A stretch of DNA of 64,000 bases. Source: Zygnema circumcarinatum. Lineage: Eukaryota > Streptophyta > Zygnematophyceae > Zygnematales > Zygnemataceae. The notes beneath the pieces were generated by a model. That model saw only the letters and a program-made list of their open reading frames with translations. It was not told the DNA's origin and ran no database searches. The number at the start of each line of letters is the position of its first letter. The stretch's first letter is position 1. The position numbers and the translations under genes were made by a program. The stretch covers positions 3,640,345-3,704,344 of the forward strand of contig CM074807.1 in the NCBI GenBank assembly GCA_037447605.1. Direction: 5' to 3'. Positions 1 through 12,693 of this stretch are shown here, in pieces.

Positions 1-97
1 TCCCTCCCTCCTCCCACTCTCTCCCTCCCTCCCTTCCACTCCTCTCCTCCCCTCTCCTTTCCCCTCCCGCCTCACACGTGCGGTACGGGCTGGACAG

Positions 98-1739
98 AGC
101 GCGGAGGAGTTGCCGGCGGCAGGCAGCAAGGTGCTGCGCGCGCGGTGCTCGTACTTCGCGCGGCCACTCTTCCGCCGCGTGGCGCGCACGCCCACGGCCG
201 ACCTCCTCGTGGCGCGGCCCTCCGCCTCCGCCTCCGCCACCGCCGCCGACTCCGACCCGCGCGCCCTCCACGTCGACCGCCAGCGCAACCGCCTCCGCGC
301 CGCCATCTCCATCACCAAGGTGCGGGCGGGCCCTCCACGCAACGCCGATGCCGTTTCCATGTGCATCAAAACACCGAACTGTGTGAAGAAGGCTAATCAC
401 GTGTCAATTTTTGTACGGATTGCTCGCATGGAAGAACTTGCATGTCGTTCCGTTCCCGTAACTGTTGCGTGTGCAAGCCGCAACGGAGGGAGCTGTCTCC
501 CTGAGTTTGGACCGGCGGGTTTTGGCGCGCTTTGCAGGCGAGCGAGCAGGCGGCGCGCGGCGATCTTGCGGGGGCGAAGCGGACGCTGCAGGCGGCGCGC
601 GCCGCCGTGGAGGCCTCACCGTCCGCCGCGAGGGGGGACGACCTCGCGGCGGCGCTGGCCGCTGAGCTCGCGGAGATCGAGGCGCGCATGGCGAACCAGC
701 AGGTGCGGGGGAGCCTCGGCGGGAGGACATGGAGATAGAAGCCTGAAGCTGCGGACAGTGCTTGAATTCTGGAAGTGTGTTGCTTGCAATGGACTGCGCG
801 ATTTTGGTGGCATGTGCATGGAATAGCTTGCATTTGTTGTGAGAGATGGTGTTTCTTTTAAGTTCTGGTCGATGTTTGGGGAAGGAAGGCATGCAATTCA
901 CCTTTTTCTTATAATTTTTGAATGGTGACCGTTGTTTCAAGGGAATAATCAGTGCCGCCGAAACAGCAGGGATATGCCTGCTGACATGGGCATTTTGCGT
1001 TGATCCTTTGCAGCTGTACGAGAAGGCCGGTCGCGCATTCCTTCTGTCGTCTCAGAGCTGCCACCTTCGGCAGCGCGCCACCGCTCGAGGAGGAGACCTG
1101 GATACGTTTAGCAGAGGCTATCAGGTGTGTTCAACAGTCAACAAAGTCGAAGATCGCTCGCTCCCTCCCCCCTTGCCAGCCTCCATTTCCCTCCTTTCCT
1201 CTCGCTTATAGAGGATTTTATGATTGTTCTATATGCAGACACCTTCGATGGTGGACATGCTCTCTCTTTCTCGGGCCAGCGGCATTGGAGGCGCGGCCCT
1301 TCCCGTCCGGCCGCGTCCTTTTGTCGCAAAGGAAGTCCTCTCTGTATTTGGCGGACTCGGATCTCCTACGGACTCTCGGCCTCCCGCAGCCACTCCCGCC
1401 CCTTCCCCTGCCCATCCGAGGGAAATGGCAGAGGGAGAGACAAGACCCACCGTACCTGCCCAAGCCCTTGCCCTTGGCGAATCAAGTGCTGCAAGAAGGT
1501 TTGGGCTTCTTGGAGGGGCTCCCATGAGCCTTCGAGGACCTCGCCCTTCCCCCCTCGCGCTTAATCGCGAAGGCTCAATCTCGCAATTGGCGGGCTGCAA
1601 GTCTCCGGCGAGGTCCCAACTTACAAATCCCGATGCTAAAAGGAAATCCCCGGGATCGAGGCTTGTGAGTGAAGGGGCATTGTCTGAGGCTCCCGCAGCA
1701 ATGGAGGGCTTAGAGGACAGTAAGCGTCAACCAGAATGA
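98..1739 (+). CDS. WAV3: WAV3-family E3 ubiquitin ligase (vWA/RING protein), C-terminal part only
   Basis: Four exons splice in phase: about 98-319, 538-702, 1014-1124 and 1239-1739. They give about 332 residues ending at TGA 1737-1739. The gene begins upstream of the window, and the first acceptor (near 98) is the least certain boundary. Recognition rests on the C-terminal signature of plant WAV3 homologues: a helical region with VDRQRNRLRAA, then LYEKAGRAFLLSSQS, an RATARG motif, and YQTPSMVDMLSLSRAS created across the 1124/1239 junction. In the family, a RING finger and a von Willebrand A domain lie N-terminal, off this window. The family are ubiquitin ligases, best known in Arabidopsis root gravitropic growth. 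The last ~150 residues are Pro/Ser-rich and poorly conserved. The region before 98 is CT-rich and is probably intron. Confidence 0.82.
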
Positions 1740-2984
1740 GTGTAATGGTGGTAATGTGATGGGTCTGACGGCTTTTGGCATTTTGGGCTTGCGATTGGTC
1801 CCCTCCTTTCGCCAGATTGGCAATGGATTAGAGGCGTGCTTTTGCGCCTTTGTCAAGCTTTTCGGTCGTCCTACTGTTTTCTTATTATAAGTGACCACTT
1901 CTAAAAGTGCTTACCCAATGAGATGCATTCGCGCAGCCATAGGTCCGGACGAGTATGGGAGTAGCGCTAGCCTTCCAAAGATAGTATATGTTGCAAGTTT
2001 TGGTTGAGAGGTGAAGATATAGTAGAGCTTCACGGCACTACCTGTCAAGGCAAATCATGCCGGGTTGTACGGCTATTGTATAAAAGTGCTTATCGGTTCA
2101 GAGTTACAGTTTCGTGCAGACTTGTTTTTTTCAAGGACAAACTACTGTTCGCCCTTCATTTAGGTTCTAAACAGAGGAAATAGGGTTACAAGTTGGAAGT
2201 AGTTCTTCAGTTTGCAGTTCTAGAATAGTAAAGACCAGCAGTACTCATGACTGCTTCCATAATGTCCAAGACGTGCCTTACAGTTGGCATTGGCCTTTGT
2301 CAAATGTACATTTTCTACGCTATGTTTTCCGTTTGATACTTTCATTCTACATGGAACAGCGTGAGCATAGTCCTTATGTCTAAACAGTTGAAAATCTGAA
2401 GCAATTGAACAAGGGTCGAAATGGGTGTGGCGAGACAAAACAGAAAATGATGACTATGGTTGGTTGAATTCATGGCACAAATGACCATAAGCTCACGAAC
2501 TGAATTCGAATATGAACTCAAGAGTCAACGCCTAATATGTACCATTTAGACTCACTTTGCAATGACCTCATGCGTCGGACTCTACGCCTTTGTCCAATAC
2601 CACAATCCTAAACTATCTGAAATATGGTATTGTGGAATGAAAATGGCGGTGTGTGGATATACATTTCATTCCAATGTTATCTTTGAGGAAGCTTCAAGGA
2701 CGTGGAGGAAAGTGTAACAGGACATGTCTAGGATAGTGAATAAGAATCTCTTCGAGGAAACTTACACTAAGAGTAATAAGGAATTGACGATCCCTCTCAC
2801 TATCACACACGGCATGATTTGCCTTCTCAAATAAAGAAGGGGGCTCACAATGCGAAGCTGTAAAACTCGTCAACAGAGCCTGGATTGGGCCCGCTCAGCT
2901 CAGACATATTATCTGCTCCCAAAGCACCCCCTTCAAGATTCGTAGCAGACGGATCGAAAAGTTTAAAGTGCGGGTGGACTGCTC
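1740..2984. other. Intergenic, between convergent 3' ends
   Basis: The WAV3-like gene ends on the plus strand and MORC ends on the minus strand, so this 1.2 kb should hold both 3' UTRs. I see no coding signal and no repeat beyond short AT-rich stretches. Confidence 0.6.
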
Positions 2985-5900
2985 TCAGGGGAGGAGGTCA
3001 TTTGCCAATGAAAGCTCGTATTGCATAGCTTGCAGGCGCTGAGTAGCAGCCTGCCCAGAAGAGAGACAGTCACAGACAAGTTTGTGAGCCGCATGTCTGA
3101 TCACTGTCCAAACAAGAGGTAAAGGAGATCTTAAAGAAAAAAAAAAGAGGGGGTTCAGTCACTTATTGAGCACCAGTGAAAGAAAGAAAAGCCGTCTCGT
3201 CAGCAAAACTCCCCTATATATTGCTTTACTCTGGCTGAAACAACCAGATACCACAAGATTCTTTAACGAAGGCGCAGTTTACTTGTCCAATTCAATAAAA
3301 GTAGCCATACCTGCAATTTGCTTCGCATTAACTCCTCCGCCGCTAACTTCTTTTGGCCTTCTTCTCGCTCTTTTTGGATGATATGCACCAAACCCGCCAT
3401 CTGCCATGAAGCCCCTCATTGATTATCAGAATCTGCCACCTTCGTATGATCAATCCACTCGCAACAAAAGACAGCAGCTACATTGGTTTTGAAGTTGGGC
3501 TTTACTGCCTGCATTGCTTCTGTATTGCTGCAGAAGCTCCTGACCCATCCCGCCTATACCGACCCCAAAATCCCTCTTCCACTGAAATAAAATACTCCAG
3601 TTAATGCTCACCCTTTCGTGTGCCTGCTTTAGCCTTGCCTCTGCTGCTTCTTTCTCCCGTGCAGCACTCGCAGCACTGTTCTCCAACTCAACACATCTGT
3701 CTCGCTCCAAAACCGAAAGCAACATAGGGGTTCAACTCTTGCCGCCAATAAGAGCTAAAAGTAGTCACTGCAAATCCCCTTGAAAGCCCTAATTAGAGAA
3801 TTGCTAGTCATCGGCTCTTACCTTTCCTTCAAGTACTTGTTTTCTTCCTTCAAGGTCGCCAGCCAATCGGAATCAACAAGCTCGTGCAGTCTTTGCTCTC
3901 TCTGGCCACCGGAAGGCATCACCACTGCTGCATCATGTTGCCACTCTGCTTTTATCGAAGCTGCAACCATGGAGCCTCTTTCTTTTCCCGAAGGACTGTC
4001 TATCTTATCCTGCTCAACCCACCCAACTCAACAACATATGTCAGGAAAAGCAGTGGACAATGAATCAAAAGTGACAAGCAAGTAGAGGTAGTAGCAGCAG
4101 GCCAACCCCGGAGGCTACTGCATGGCCACTACTCCGACAGACAAACAATTCCTCAGATGGAGCATAGATGTTGATGCTTACCTGGTTGTTCTCTGAAGCG
4201 GGTTCGTTAAACGCACTAAAGATTTGCAACCTGCGCGGTATTGGACTTGCAGAAGGCTTATATGCCGGATCATCTGAAACCCTCCTAGTGTGTGCATGAG
4301 CCCTGCTTTCAGTCCCACTTCTCCCACCCAGTGGAAGTGCCTGTACGGTCTCCATTCTTGGATGCTCTCTGCCACTTGTCGCACTCCCGTCGGGCAGTTG
4401 CATTTCGACTGAATCTACGAAGCATGGAAACAAAGGAATAGAAAGAAATACCGCAGCTTAGGACAAAACATCCACATGCATCTGCTTACACTCAACTGGC
4501 CACATCCTGTTCAAGATGATGGCTGACAAGCAGTCATGGACTCTATCATAAATGCAGGCAATGGATTCTCAACGATACTATCATAAATACAGGCAATGGA
4601 TTCTCAAAGATAAGGGTGTGAATGCAGAGCATGAGAGGTGGTATTGTGGCACCATTTCTGACTCCTGCACGATCTGCACTTGGGGTAGCAGCTGCTCCAA
4701 ATGAGGGAGACACTGTAGGGGCTCCGGAGATAGGTGAAAGGGACGGCCTTTCAGGTATTCGAGGGACATAACCCACTTTAGTTGCGTGCTGATTCCTGCA
4801 ATTCTTCCTCCAACCCCACTCTCCGGAACTGTTCAGAACTGTACCTTGCAGAGAACTCGCCTTATTCCGGTTGTTGCATGTTATAATCCATCAGAGTACA
4901 AGGCGTCACATGGCAGTAGGTCAGGGGTATTGGGAAGTGCATGCCTCTAAATAGTTCCATCCACAAAAATATGGAAATATGGAAAAATATGGAAAATAGG
5001 AGATAGAATACAGTGAAGTTGAACCTCCACGTAAGCAACAGAGGATGCCGATATGGCTCATGTTATTTTCTAATGAATGAATGAATGAATGAATGAAGTA
5101 GATTGTTAGTTCTCTGGAAGCGACTTAACGAACATCTGGAGGATCTCGGATGAGAATATTTCATAGCGCCCCGCGGCTTCGCTGACCCTTCTCAAAAGCT
5201 CTGAGGAATGAATAACTTTTCATTTTTTCAATTGGTGAAGGTGCACGCATCCGTATCTACAGGAGTGGAGCAGCAGTGATTGGTCCTTACTGCTGGGACA
5301 ACTTATCAAGCGGGGCAGCATTGCAATTTTTTTCACCCTCGCTATTGGAGTCAGGAGGGATGAAAATTCCGCCCCCTGTATATCCAACTCGATAGGCATT
5401 CATTTTCCTGCTCGTCCCCGCACCTCAACGCATGAGTGCATCGTCAAGGAATCATGCTTCCTATTTCCGTGATATTGCGGGATATAGGATGAATTAAGGT
5501 GAGACTCAAACTGATGAATGAGACAAGCAAGGAGGAGACCCCCTGTTGAGAAGGTCTACGGGCCTCCTTCATGCAAAGCACTGCATCCGACAAAGCAAAG
5601 CGGCTGCAGTGCTTGAAAGGGAGGAAAATGATTTGGAGGGCCAAAATCTCAGCCTCTCCATTCAACTTCTTCTTTCCTTTTCCCCAACTGCTTCACACAC
5701 TATCTGCTTCAGGGTTATCATGAAACCCCAAAACTGTAATTCTAGAATGTAAAAGTCCGACCCACCAGTAGCTCTTCTGCATGCGCAGAAGCCGCTCCTC
5801 CAGCCGACGAAGCACCTCCGTTTTCTCAAAGCCCTGCTTGTCATGGGCCGGTTCTACAAAGTTGGCTTCCAATACGCCTGGCCAGACCCAATACTACCAC

Positions 5901-8900
5901 AGTCACTCTCTCTCGTCATCTCCCGTTATAGTTTTCAATGCCCTATCTCCCCCTCTCTCCTTGCATTCTGACGTGTAGGAGCCTCAGTATGGATCAAACA
6001 TGCCAGCTAACTGGAAGGTTATCTCTGAATCATTCATAATCTTTGTCATATGACAAAGACCTTCACCCCTTGTGTAGACCGCGTTTTTTCCTGCCATAGG
6101 GGCAGGCACCCATAAGCACGTTACCCTCCCCGGCCTTACCTACAATGCCTCGTCCCTGACTTCCAGCCGCATTCCAAATCCTCCAAAAGGGCTGTTTTCC
6201 CTCCCCTCCGCCCCCAAAAAGCAGGTTTTAATAACCACAAGGGGCTGCCACTCACCCACTACGCCTCGTCCCTGACTGCTGGCTGCATTCCAGATCTTCC
6301 AAAATGGCTGCTCAACCGGATCCCCAATCACCCCAAAGTCAGGTTGGGAAGAGGGAGCAAAAGTAAGAGTTTCAGCAGCGAGAGTGAGAGTGAGAGTGAG
6401 AGTGAGAGTAAGAAAAGAAGATTTCTGGCAAATCCTCGTGATGGGGATACATACTTCATGGTAAATGTATGGCCTAAAGACAGATAGGTCAACAGGCACT
6501 TGCTATGCGGTCATACATATTCTTACCCTGATCAATCGATTTTTATGGTACACACAGAAGCCCTGCACATCGATATGCTCTCTCGCGTCCTTCACAAATC
6601 CGATAGTGACACTTGCCATCATCTGAGAGCACAGACCGAAAAGGAGTGGGGACAGGACATGGGTGAGGGAGGGAGAAAGAACATCAATCCTTTCCTTCTC
6701 TCCAAAAATTGTAGTACCCTGATTTTTTATAGTTTAACATAAACAATGTATTCCATAAACCATCATCAGTTCGAATCTCGAAGTTCGGCAAGCCCAGAAA
6801 ATGAAGAAGATCAAGCAAGCCATGGCTCTCAATCGTACTCCGGAAGTGTCTTCTCCCTTGGGTTTGTATACGACTTCTTCTGCATACATTAAATCCTCCA
6901 CAAGGTTGTGCTGCGGGACCTCCTTTCCTCGCAAGTATATCCCAAAGGGCTCCTGACCCTCCCTATGAGGCCTCCGTAGATACAGAATAGAGGCATAGCT
7001 CTGCAGAGAAATCGCTCTCCCCCCTCATTCAAGTCAATCAGAGACAAGCTGACCTTTGCCCTTTTCAAACGACAAAATGACAGAGACCAGTTGAAAGGGA
7101 AAAGCAAGGATTGTCAATGATTCCGGTTTCCACTCAATCAATTCTGTACCCTGAGAGAGTGGCGATATGTAAGGAAATGTCGGCTGTTGGGGTATTTCTG
7201 AGTCTCTGCCATCTTCGCCAATTTCTCATCCCTCGCACCCCTCACTTGTATGTCCTGCACATCATAAAATACCACCTGCTTCTCAGTGAATGCACTCACG
7301 CAAGTATTACGATGAGAGGGACAGAACAGGAGAGACGTAGGGTGGGGGGGAAGCAGGGCCTGAAGGGGAGGGACGGGCCATAGAGGGGAGAAGTGACAGG
7401 GAAAGGGAGGCTGGAAGAGGGAAGGAGAAAGGGGAGGGGAGGAGAGAGATAGGAACAGCTGGAGGGAGAGGGAGAAAGGAAAAGCAAAATGGATGAAGAG
7501 GGAAGGGGAAGGCAGAGATTGCAGAAGAGAGCCAAGGAGAGCAGGGGGGGAGGGGGGGGGGTGTGGGGGGGTTGCATGAAGAGAAAGAGTGGGACACAGA
7601 CAGCGGGGGGGGGCAGGGGCAGGGCAAAGAAGAAGTATGCAGATGAGCAATGCAACGAGAAGGAGCAGGTAGAGGGGAAAGAGTTAGTTAATATCTAGAT
7701 GAATTAAACCCCCTCTAGATGAAATACCCCACTCACATATGGATCGGTTTCGAAGTCAAGTTCGAGGGTTCCCTCGTCCGTGAGCCACATATTGAAGACC
7801 AGAACTCGTGTTCCATGCACTCCCATCCCGGAAAACTGAACACAACCACACAGAGATTCCCCAGAGGCTTCACTCCAATGGCTCAAGCCCTCATGAACCT
7901 CTGTAACATTTGACGAAATTCCCCTAGGCATCACGAGTTATACGGGAAATACGGAGTCGGATAAGAAAGCGAATCCCTTTCATTAATCATAAGTGATTCA
8001 AGATTCCCTGCATGCGATGCTCGCCCTTTATTTGATGTGCCACTTTGCAATGGTAAAAGCATGAAGAAACACTTCGATGTAAAATCGCGCATTCCATCAA
8101 AGTCTGAGGGTGTGGCGGGTTTTAGGTGAATCTGATGAATGCGGAACCAAATTTCCATAACATGCTTAGAATTTCTGCCACATGCTACTACTGTACCTGC
8201 TGAAGCAGTTCTTTCTCCGATGGAAAAGGCGACCACTGACAGATGGTCGCTAAGTTGCTATTCCAATCTTCTTCTGATCCACGTAGGAGCTTTCGCGTAT
8301 TCTCGCCTGATTTGTCAACAGCGTAGTCTATCTGGTTCAATACCAACAATCCTTCGATCAATCAGACAACCGACAGCATGTTGGAGGAGTCAAGGTACTC
8401 AATTGTTACTATGCATGAATTCCCATGAATTCAATGCTCGGCCTTCAGTAATTGCATATCAGACCTTTGTATACTGAAGTCACTGAACTCAAACCCCTGC
8501 AATTACTCAATCTGACACAATGCACGTTCCGAACACTTTAAAAAAAGGCGAAAGTGATCCAAGAACAGCAGATGTACCATGGGCACAACAATGTCCTCGT
8601 GCCCCGTGTCACGTAGAAAGGTGAAGGACAGCAATCCAATACTCTGAGTGGGGCTGCACATGAACAAAAAAAGGTGAGACTTGGTAAGGTCCTCAAATCA
8701 TACACATGATGTTTAAAACGATAACGATCGTGCACGTGGAGACGGCATGCATGTATAAAATATATATATACATATATATTATTTATATATATATGTATGC
8801 GGGTAAATACCAGGATTGATCTTCTAAGGCAGCGCGAGAGAATACAATTACGTCTGCTCCAAGACGCATGGTGCTGGTCTTAAACCCGTTCCCATCTGCA

Positions 8901-11291
8901 GTCAAGACAGCCATGGATGTGGGTTGGTAAAAATCGTTATGGTAGAAACATGCCTGAAGAACCCTTAAGCATTTTGTTCTCATGTTGACTTCCAGCTGCC
9001 GGTCGTCTCATTCTTTCATACCAAGAAACAGCTATTTGCAGCAAAATTCTTGTTCAGCAGAACAGCAACCAAACAAGAAGGCTGGGAGAAAAATATTCTA
9101 AGAGACGGGCACTCACACTGTCCGATCGTGTTTGCTTTTTTGCTCTTTTCCGAGTAGCCAAGGCTCATGCATGACCGGAGCTTGTCAGGTGACATGCCTC
9201 CACCATTATCTGCAACGATTTCTCCCTTTTAACCAATCAGAAAACCGTCCCCTCTAATTCAAGAAGTGCAAAAAGTCTGCGCAGCAAGCATCCAAAGCGA
9301 CCAGATAACAATTTCGACTGACCTTCGACCACCAGCATGGGCTGGGCATCCTTAGGATTCAATAGCATATCCACGTTGCAGTAAGTTGCCCCGTGAACCA
9401 CCTGCGTTCAAACATGCATCTCGTCAGCATTAATTCATTTTTCTCTGGCAGAGACTTCGTTCTCATTCTTTCTTCATAAATCCGAGAAACGCATCATCAT
9501 GCATCTAGCATGAGGAATTGGTCATTTGCGAGCTCTGGAAAAAGCGCTCACCTCGTCAATGGCGTTATCTAGAAGCTCTGCTATCGCTGAACCCCACTCA
9601 GTCCCACCCCAATGTTTCAAAGCAAGTCAACAAGCTGTGCTGACTAAAGTACAACAAATCAGGTACTGATGAATGAGGAAGAATCCCTGCATGTAAGCCA
9701 CAGGGCGAAGTTCCCCCATATTGGCTGCCTGCAACATGATTTAGGGGAAGCTAGGCGACTTCCCAAGATTGCATTATCTTAGCATCATGAGCAACATACC
9801 TCCAAGAGCCCATTTGTGACTGGTGGCATTGGAATGAAGGAACTTTGGATGCACACGTACATGGTCCATGCTCCCTGCTTCTCCCAGACATTGTTGTAAA
9901 TACACAGATGGTTCAGGTGCACACAACAGTACCTTAAAGCATAGCAAAAACTTGCCCCAGGCAAGTGAAAGCAGTCGAATTTTTTTAGTATTAAATGATA
10001 TGAGGAACTATGAACGACGAGTGTTCAGTCACTGGCTTGGATTGAATTCATTTGGCCACAACGCAGTATTTTTAGAACCAAGCAATTTCCCTGCAAAACG
10101 AGAACCCAAACCTTTGACAAGAAAAACCATTAAGAATAATGCAAATCAGATGAAGGGTGACCCACCGCGTTGCTGCTTGTGCACCTTTGCAGCCACCTCG
10201 TAATCTCCCGCATGCCAGAACTGCCGCCTTGATGCTTTCTCATTGAGAGGCCTAAGAACACTCGGTCGTGAGTTACTTGAGCCTGGTGCCTCACTGCCTT
10301 GAACATATTCAGGGATGTTGGTAACGGCTGGACTGCAAACAATGCTTCTTTCAGGAACTTTTGGTTGGGAAGTGTTCGTTGATGAGTGTGGATGTGAATG
10401 CTGCTGGTGAGGCACGTCGCTGGATTTGGGACTACTGAACCTCACCGAGTTAGATGTAGGCGAACTAGTAGAATTTACTTGGCTCGGGGAAGCTAATCTT
10501 CTAATGAAATTATGATTTACAAGAGTGGCAGGCCAATCTTGTAAGGGTTCTGCTTTTATCGGCAAGTTGTTTAATGGCCCCCCCGACGTTGGATGGTGAG
10601 AAGTCTGCTGCTGATGCTCAGCTTCGCTAGAGGCCCGAGGGACTGAAGATGAGTCTGCAGTAGTAGGAGGGCGGCCAGAAGGTTGCGGCGTCTGTCGAGC
10701 ATTTAAACCAGGCGAACCTATTCCTCCGATGTACGCATCTGCACTACAGAGGCGTGCTATAACATCCCTGGCTTCAAAATTGTCTAGCTCTAGCTTCACG
10801 TTAATTCCTTTTACAGCGACAGACTCGTCAAGTTTTCTGCGCTTTTGCGCAGGCGACTCGCTAGTTCCTTCAGAAATCCCTTGAAAACGCTCTACAGGAT
10901 CATAACTGCCAACATTACAACTGTTTGCGAAACCTCCAAATGTTGTCATCGGTGCAGCTGTCCCTGAAGTAGACAAGGTTGCCGCCCCCTCAGTCACATG
11001 TGCCTGAAATGCTGCTCCAGCCTCTCTATCCGTATTCTGCTTGAAAAGCATCTTGTTAATCATGGCTGGTCCTCCTCCATGGCTCGCCCTATCCATACGA
11101 TCATTCTCCTCATCATCGCTGCTGCTAAGCTCAACATATGCCGTAGGCAAAGCGCTGCAACTTGCAAGCAGGGGCTCAACCTTCACTTTGGACAAGTCTA
11201 AGTGATCATGAACTTCGCCAGGATATACTGCTTGGGTTTGGAAGAAACTAGAATTGTCGTTCCTGATGTCTTCGGTCTTTGTTGGGCCCAT
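2985..11291 (-). CDS. MORC: MORC-family GHKL ATPase (plant CRT1/MORC type), complete
   Basis: Twenty exons join in phase to a 1044-residue protein. Exons in transcript order: 11291-10166, 9874-9800, 9586-9552, 9401-9323, 9209-9117, 8895-8811, 8653-8578, 8331-8197, 7835-7737, 7254-7150, 7000-6839, 6622-6527, one of 6307-6256 or 6191-6140, 5877-5766, 4795-4653, 4414-4182, 4009-3822, 3696-3612, 3400-3311, 3050-2985. The first exon encodes ~375 low-complexity acidic/Ser-rich residues ending in the plant MORC motif RRQFWHAGDYE. Next come HPKFLHSNATSHKWALG, the GHKL N-box AELLDNAIDE, the ATP-lid DNGGGMSPDKL and GNGFKTSTMRLG, then the S5-like domain (SYASILYLRRP, VQGFCVYHKNRLIR, WNAAGSQGRG, EPAHDKQGFEKT). 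The C terminus is a predicted coiled coil. Plant MORCs act in the nucleus, compacting chromatin with RNA-directed silencing. The small exons near 3400-3600 are the least certain part. Confidence 0.92.
6140..6307 (-). other. Tandemly duplicated MORC exon 13 (two alternative 52-nt exons)
   Basis: Two exons, 6307-6256 and 6191-6140, each 52 nt, each preceded by CAG and followed by GTGAGT or GTAAGG. Both encode the conserved MORC segment: PFWKIWNAASSQGRGVVG upstream and PFWRIWNAAGSQGRGIVG downstream. By eye they match at 42 of 52 bases. Only one can be included in frame, because 52 is not a multiple of three. The gap between them is 64 bp, short for a plant intron. Confidence 0.8.
7380..7640. repeat. 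Purine-rich low-complexity tract in a MORC intron
   Basis: GGGGAGA-type repeats with several G runs (7549-7570, 7604-7613) lie in the intron between MORC exons 9 and 10. On the transcribed strand this is a long polypyrimidine tract. The long open frames on the minus strand here (Pro/Leu/Ser-only) are low-complexity artefacts. Confidence 0.7.
8756..8798. repeat. AT dinucleotide repeat in a MORC intron
   Basis: Imperfect (TA)n run in the intron between MORC exons 6 and 7. No other feature is visible. Confidence 0.75.
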
Positions 11292-11917
11292 GTTGCTTGT
11301 TTAAGGCCCACAGCAAAAAAGCGATCAGCTGATCAGACCCCAAACACCTGTTACGTAATGGCTCTGTGACACGGTGCAGCAATGAGAGCACTTGAAAGGG
11401 TTTTTCCCCGAGGCAATACCGCAGTGTGGGAGCAAGGAACCCTGAGTATAAACCGCGTTGTATCTTGTTCTTGGAAGAACAAACGTTTGTGTACTCAGAA
11501 AAATAATATTGCTATTGTAACTCTGGTATTTGCCAACCATAATTCGTCGACTTGCAGGACCGGTTGCCTCCCTCAATCTGGGACCTCTGAATGACGTGGG
11601 AAATACAAAAGTCCCAACGGCTGCTACTGCAGCAAACCCAGCCCCTTGTGAAGGTCAATATTGCTTTGACCTGCTCAAAGGAACCCTAATCCAGCTCTGC
11701 CTAAAAGGACTCTTGTGTGTCTGCACAGCTGTACCTCCAATTTGAACATGCATGGACAGAAATTAATGTCTTCGTACAGTCTGATAGGGCATAACCGCAT
11801 AAGCGAGCGCGTGCCAAGAAGATCTGCATGCAATGTCCACCTCTGCTGGCATGCAAATCTGCAGTGCTTCCCCTGCTCCACAGGCCACACGTGCCAGGTC
11901 AAATGAGGAAGCAAGTG

Positions 11918-12003
11918 GCTGCTGCTGCTGCCTGGTAGGGTGGCAGAGGGGCACCTGAACCTGTCCTTGCCCTGGGGCCTGCTGCAGCAGCAGCAGCAGC
12001 AAC
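11918..12003. repeat. Inverted CTG/CAG trinucleotide runs
   Basis: A CTG run at about 11918-11932 faces a CAG run at about 11981-12003 across ~50 bp of CCTG-rich sequence. The arms can pair, giving a hairpin upstream of the MORC start. Confidence 0.7.
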
Positions 12004-12311
12004 TGCCCTCCCTGCTCTATGCCACAAATTCACAGTGGTTCCAAGAATCTGCGTAATTCCTTATCTCCTCAATTCTCATTCTCCCTGGAATCCTGAGAGT
12101 CTCTCTCTGTCTGGATTATGAGTGGCAGTCATGAGGCCATGTCCAGAATGGCCTCCCATGGTCCCTGCATGCGATGGGCCGATCAGGCCACCATGTCCCA
12201 CATTGTCCTCACACCATGGTCCCGCCAATGTGTTCGCAAACATAGATGTGGAGCATACAACATGCAATTTTCTCCAAACGTGGGACATAGGAACCGAATG
12301 CAATTGGGTTT

Positions 12312-12425
12312 GGCATTGATGGATGATCTCACGCATGACGATGCCATCAATAGTACATGGCCAAAAAAAGTATGGAGAACCACAAGGAACCGGCCACAAA
12401 GGACCTAGGAACAAGGGGGAATGCA
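12312..12425 (+). repeat. Dispersed ~110-bp repeat, copy 1
   Basis: Begins GGCATTGATGGATGATCTCA and contains TACATGG, GGAGAACCACAAGGAAC and CACAAAGGACCTAGG, motifs shared with three other copies in the window. No coding potential. Confidence 0.7.
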
Positions 12426-12587
12426 ATGAGCAGAACTCCGCCACGGTGGGATCAATGCCCATCCTTTCCAAAGTTCCACGTACAAATAGGGCGAATATAA
12501 CATGGTATCCTACTGCAATCATGCCCCATGGCCATTAGGGGTCCCATAGCCCACATAGCACACACATGGTGACATGAGAAAGAGAAG

Positions 12588-12693
12588 TGGCATTGATCTT
12601 ACGATGGCGATGCTGCCATCAAATGTACATGGACAAAATCATCATGGGGACCCACGAAGAACTGGTCGCAAAGGACCTAAGCACAACCACAAA
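12588..12693 (+). repeat. Dispersed ~110-bp repeat, copy 2
   Basis: Shares GGCATTGATC, GATGGCGATG, CATCAAATGTACATGGACAA, GAACTGGTCGCAAAGGACCT with the other copies. Same orientation as copy 1, which lies ~170 bp upstream. Confidence 0.75.

Noticed and set aside
7138-7655. Pro/Ser-rich minus-strand frames at 7.3-7.65 kb
   Set aside because: Low-complexity intron of MORC; only 7254-7150 is exon.
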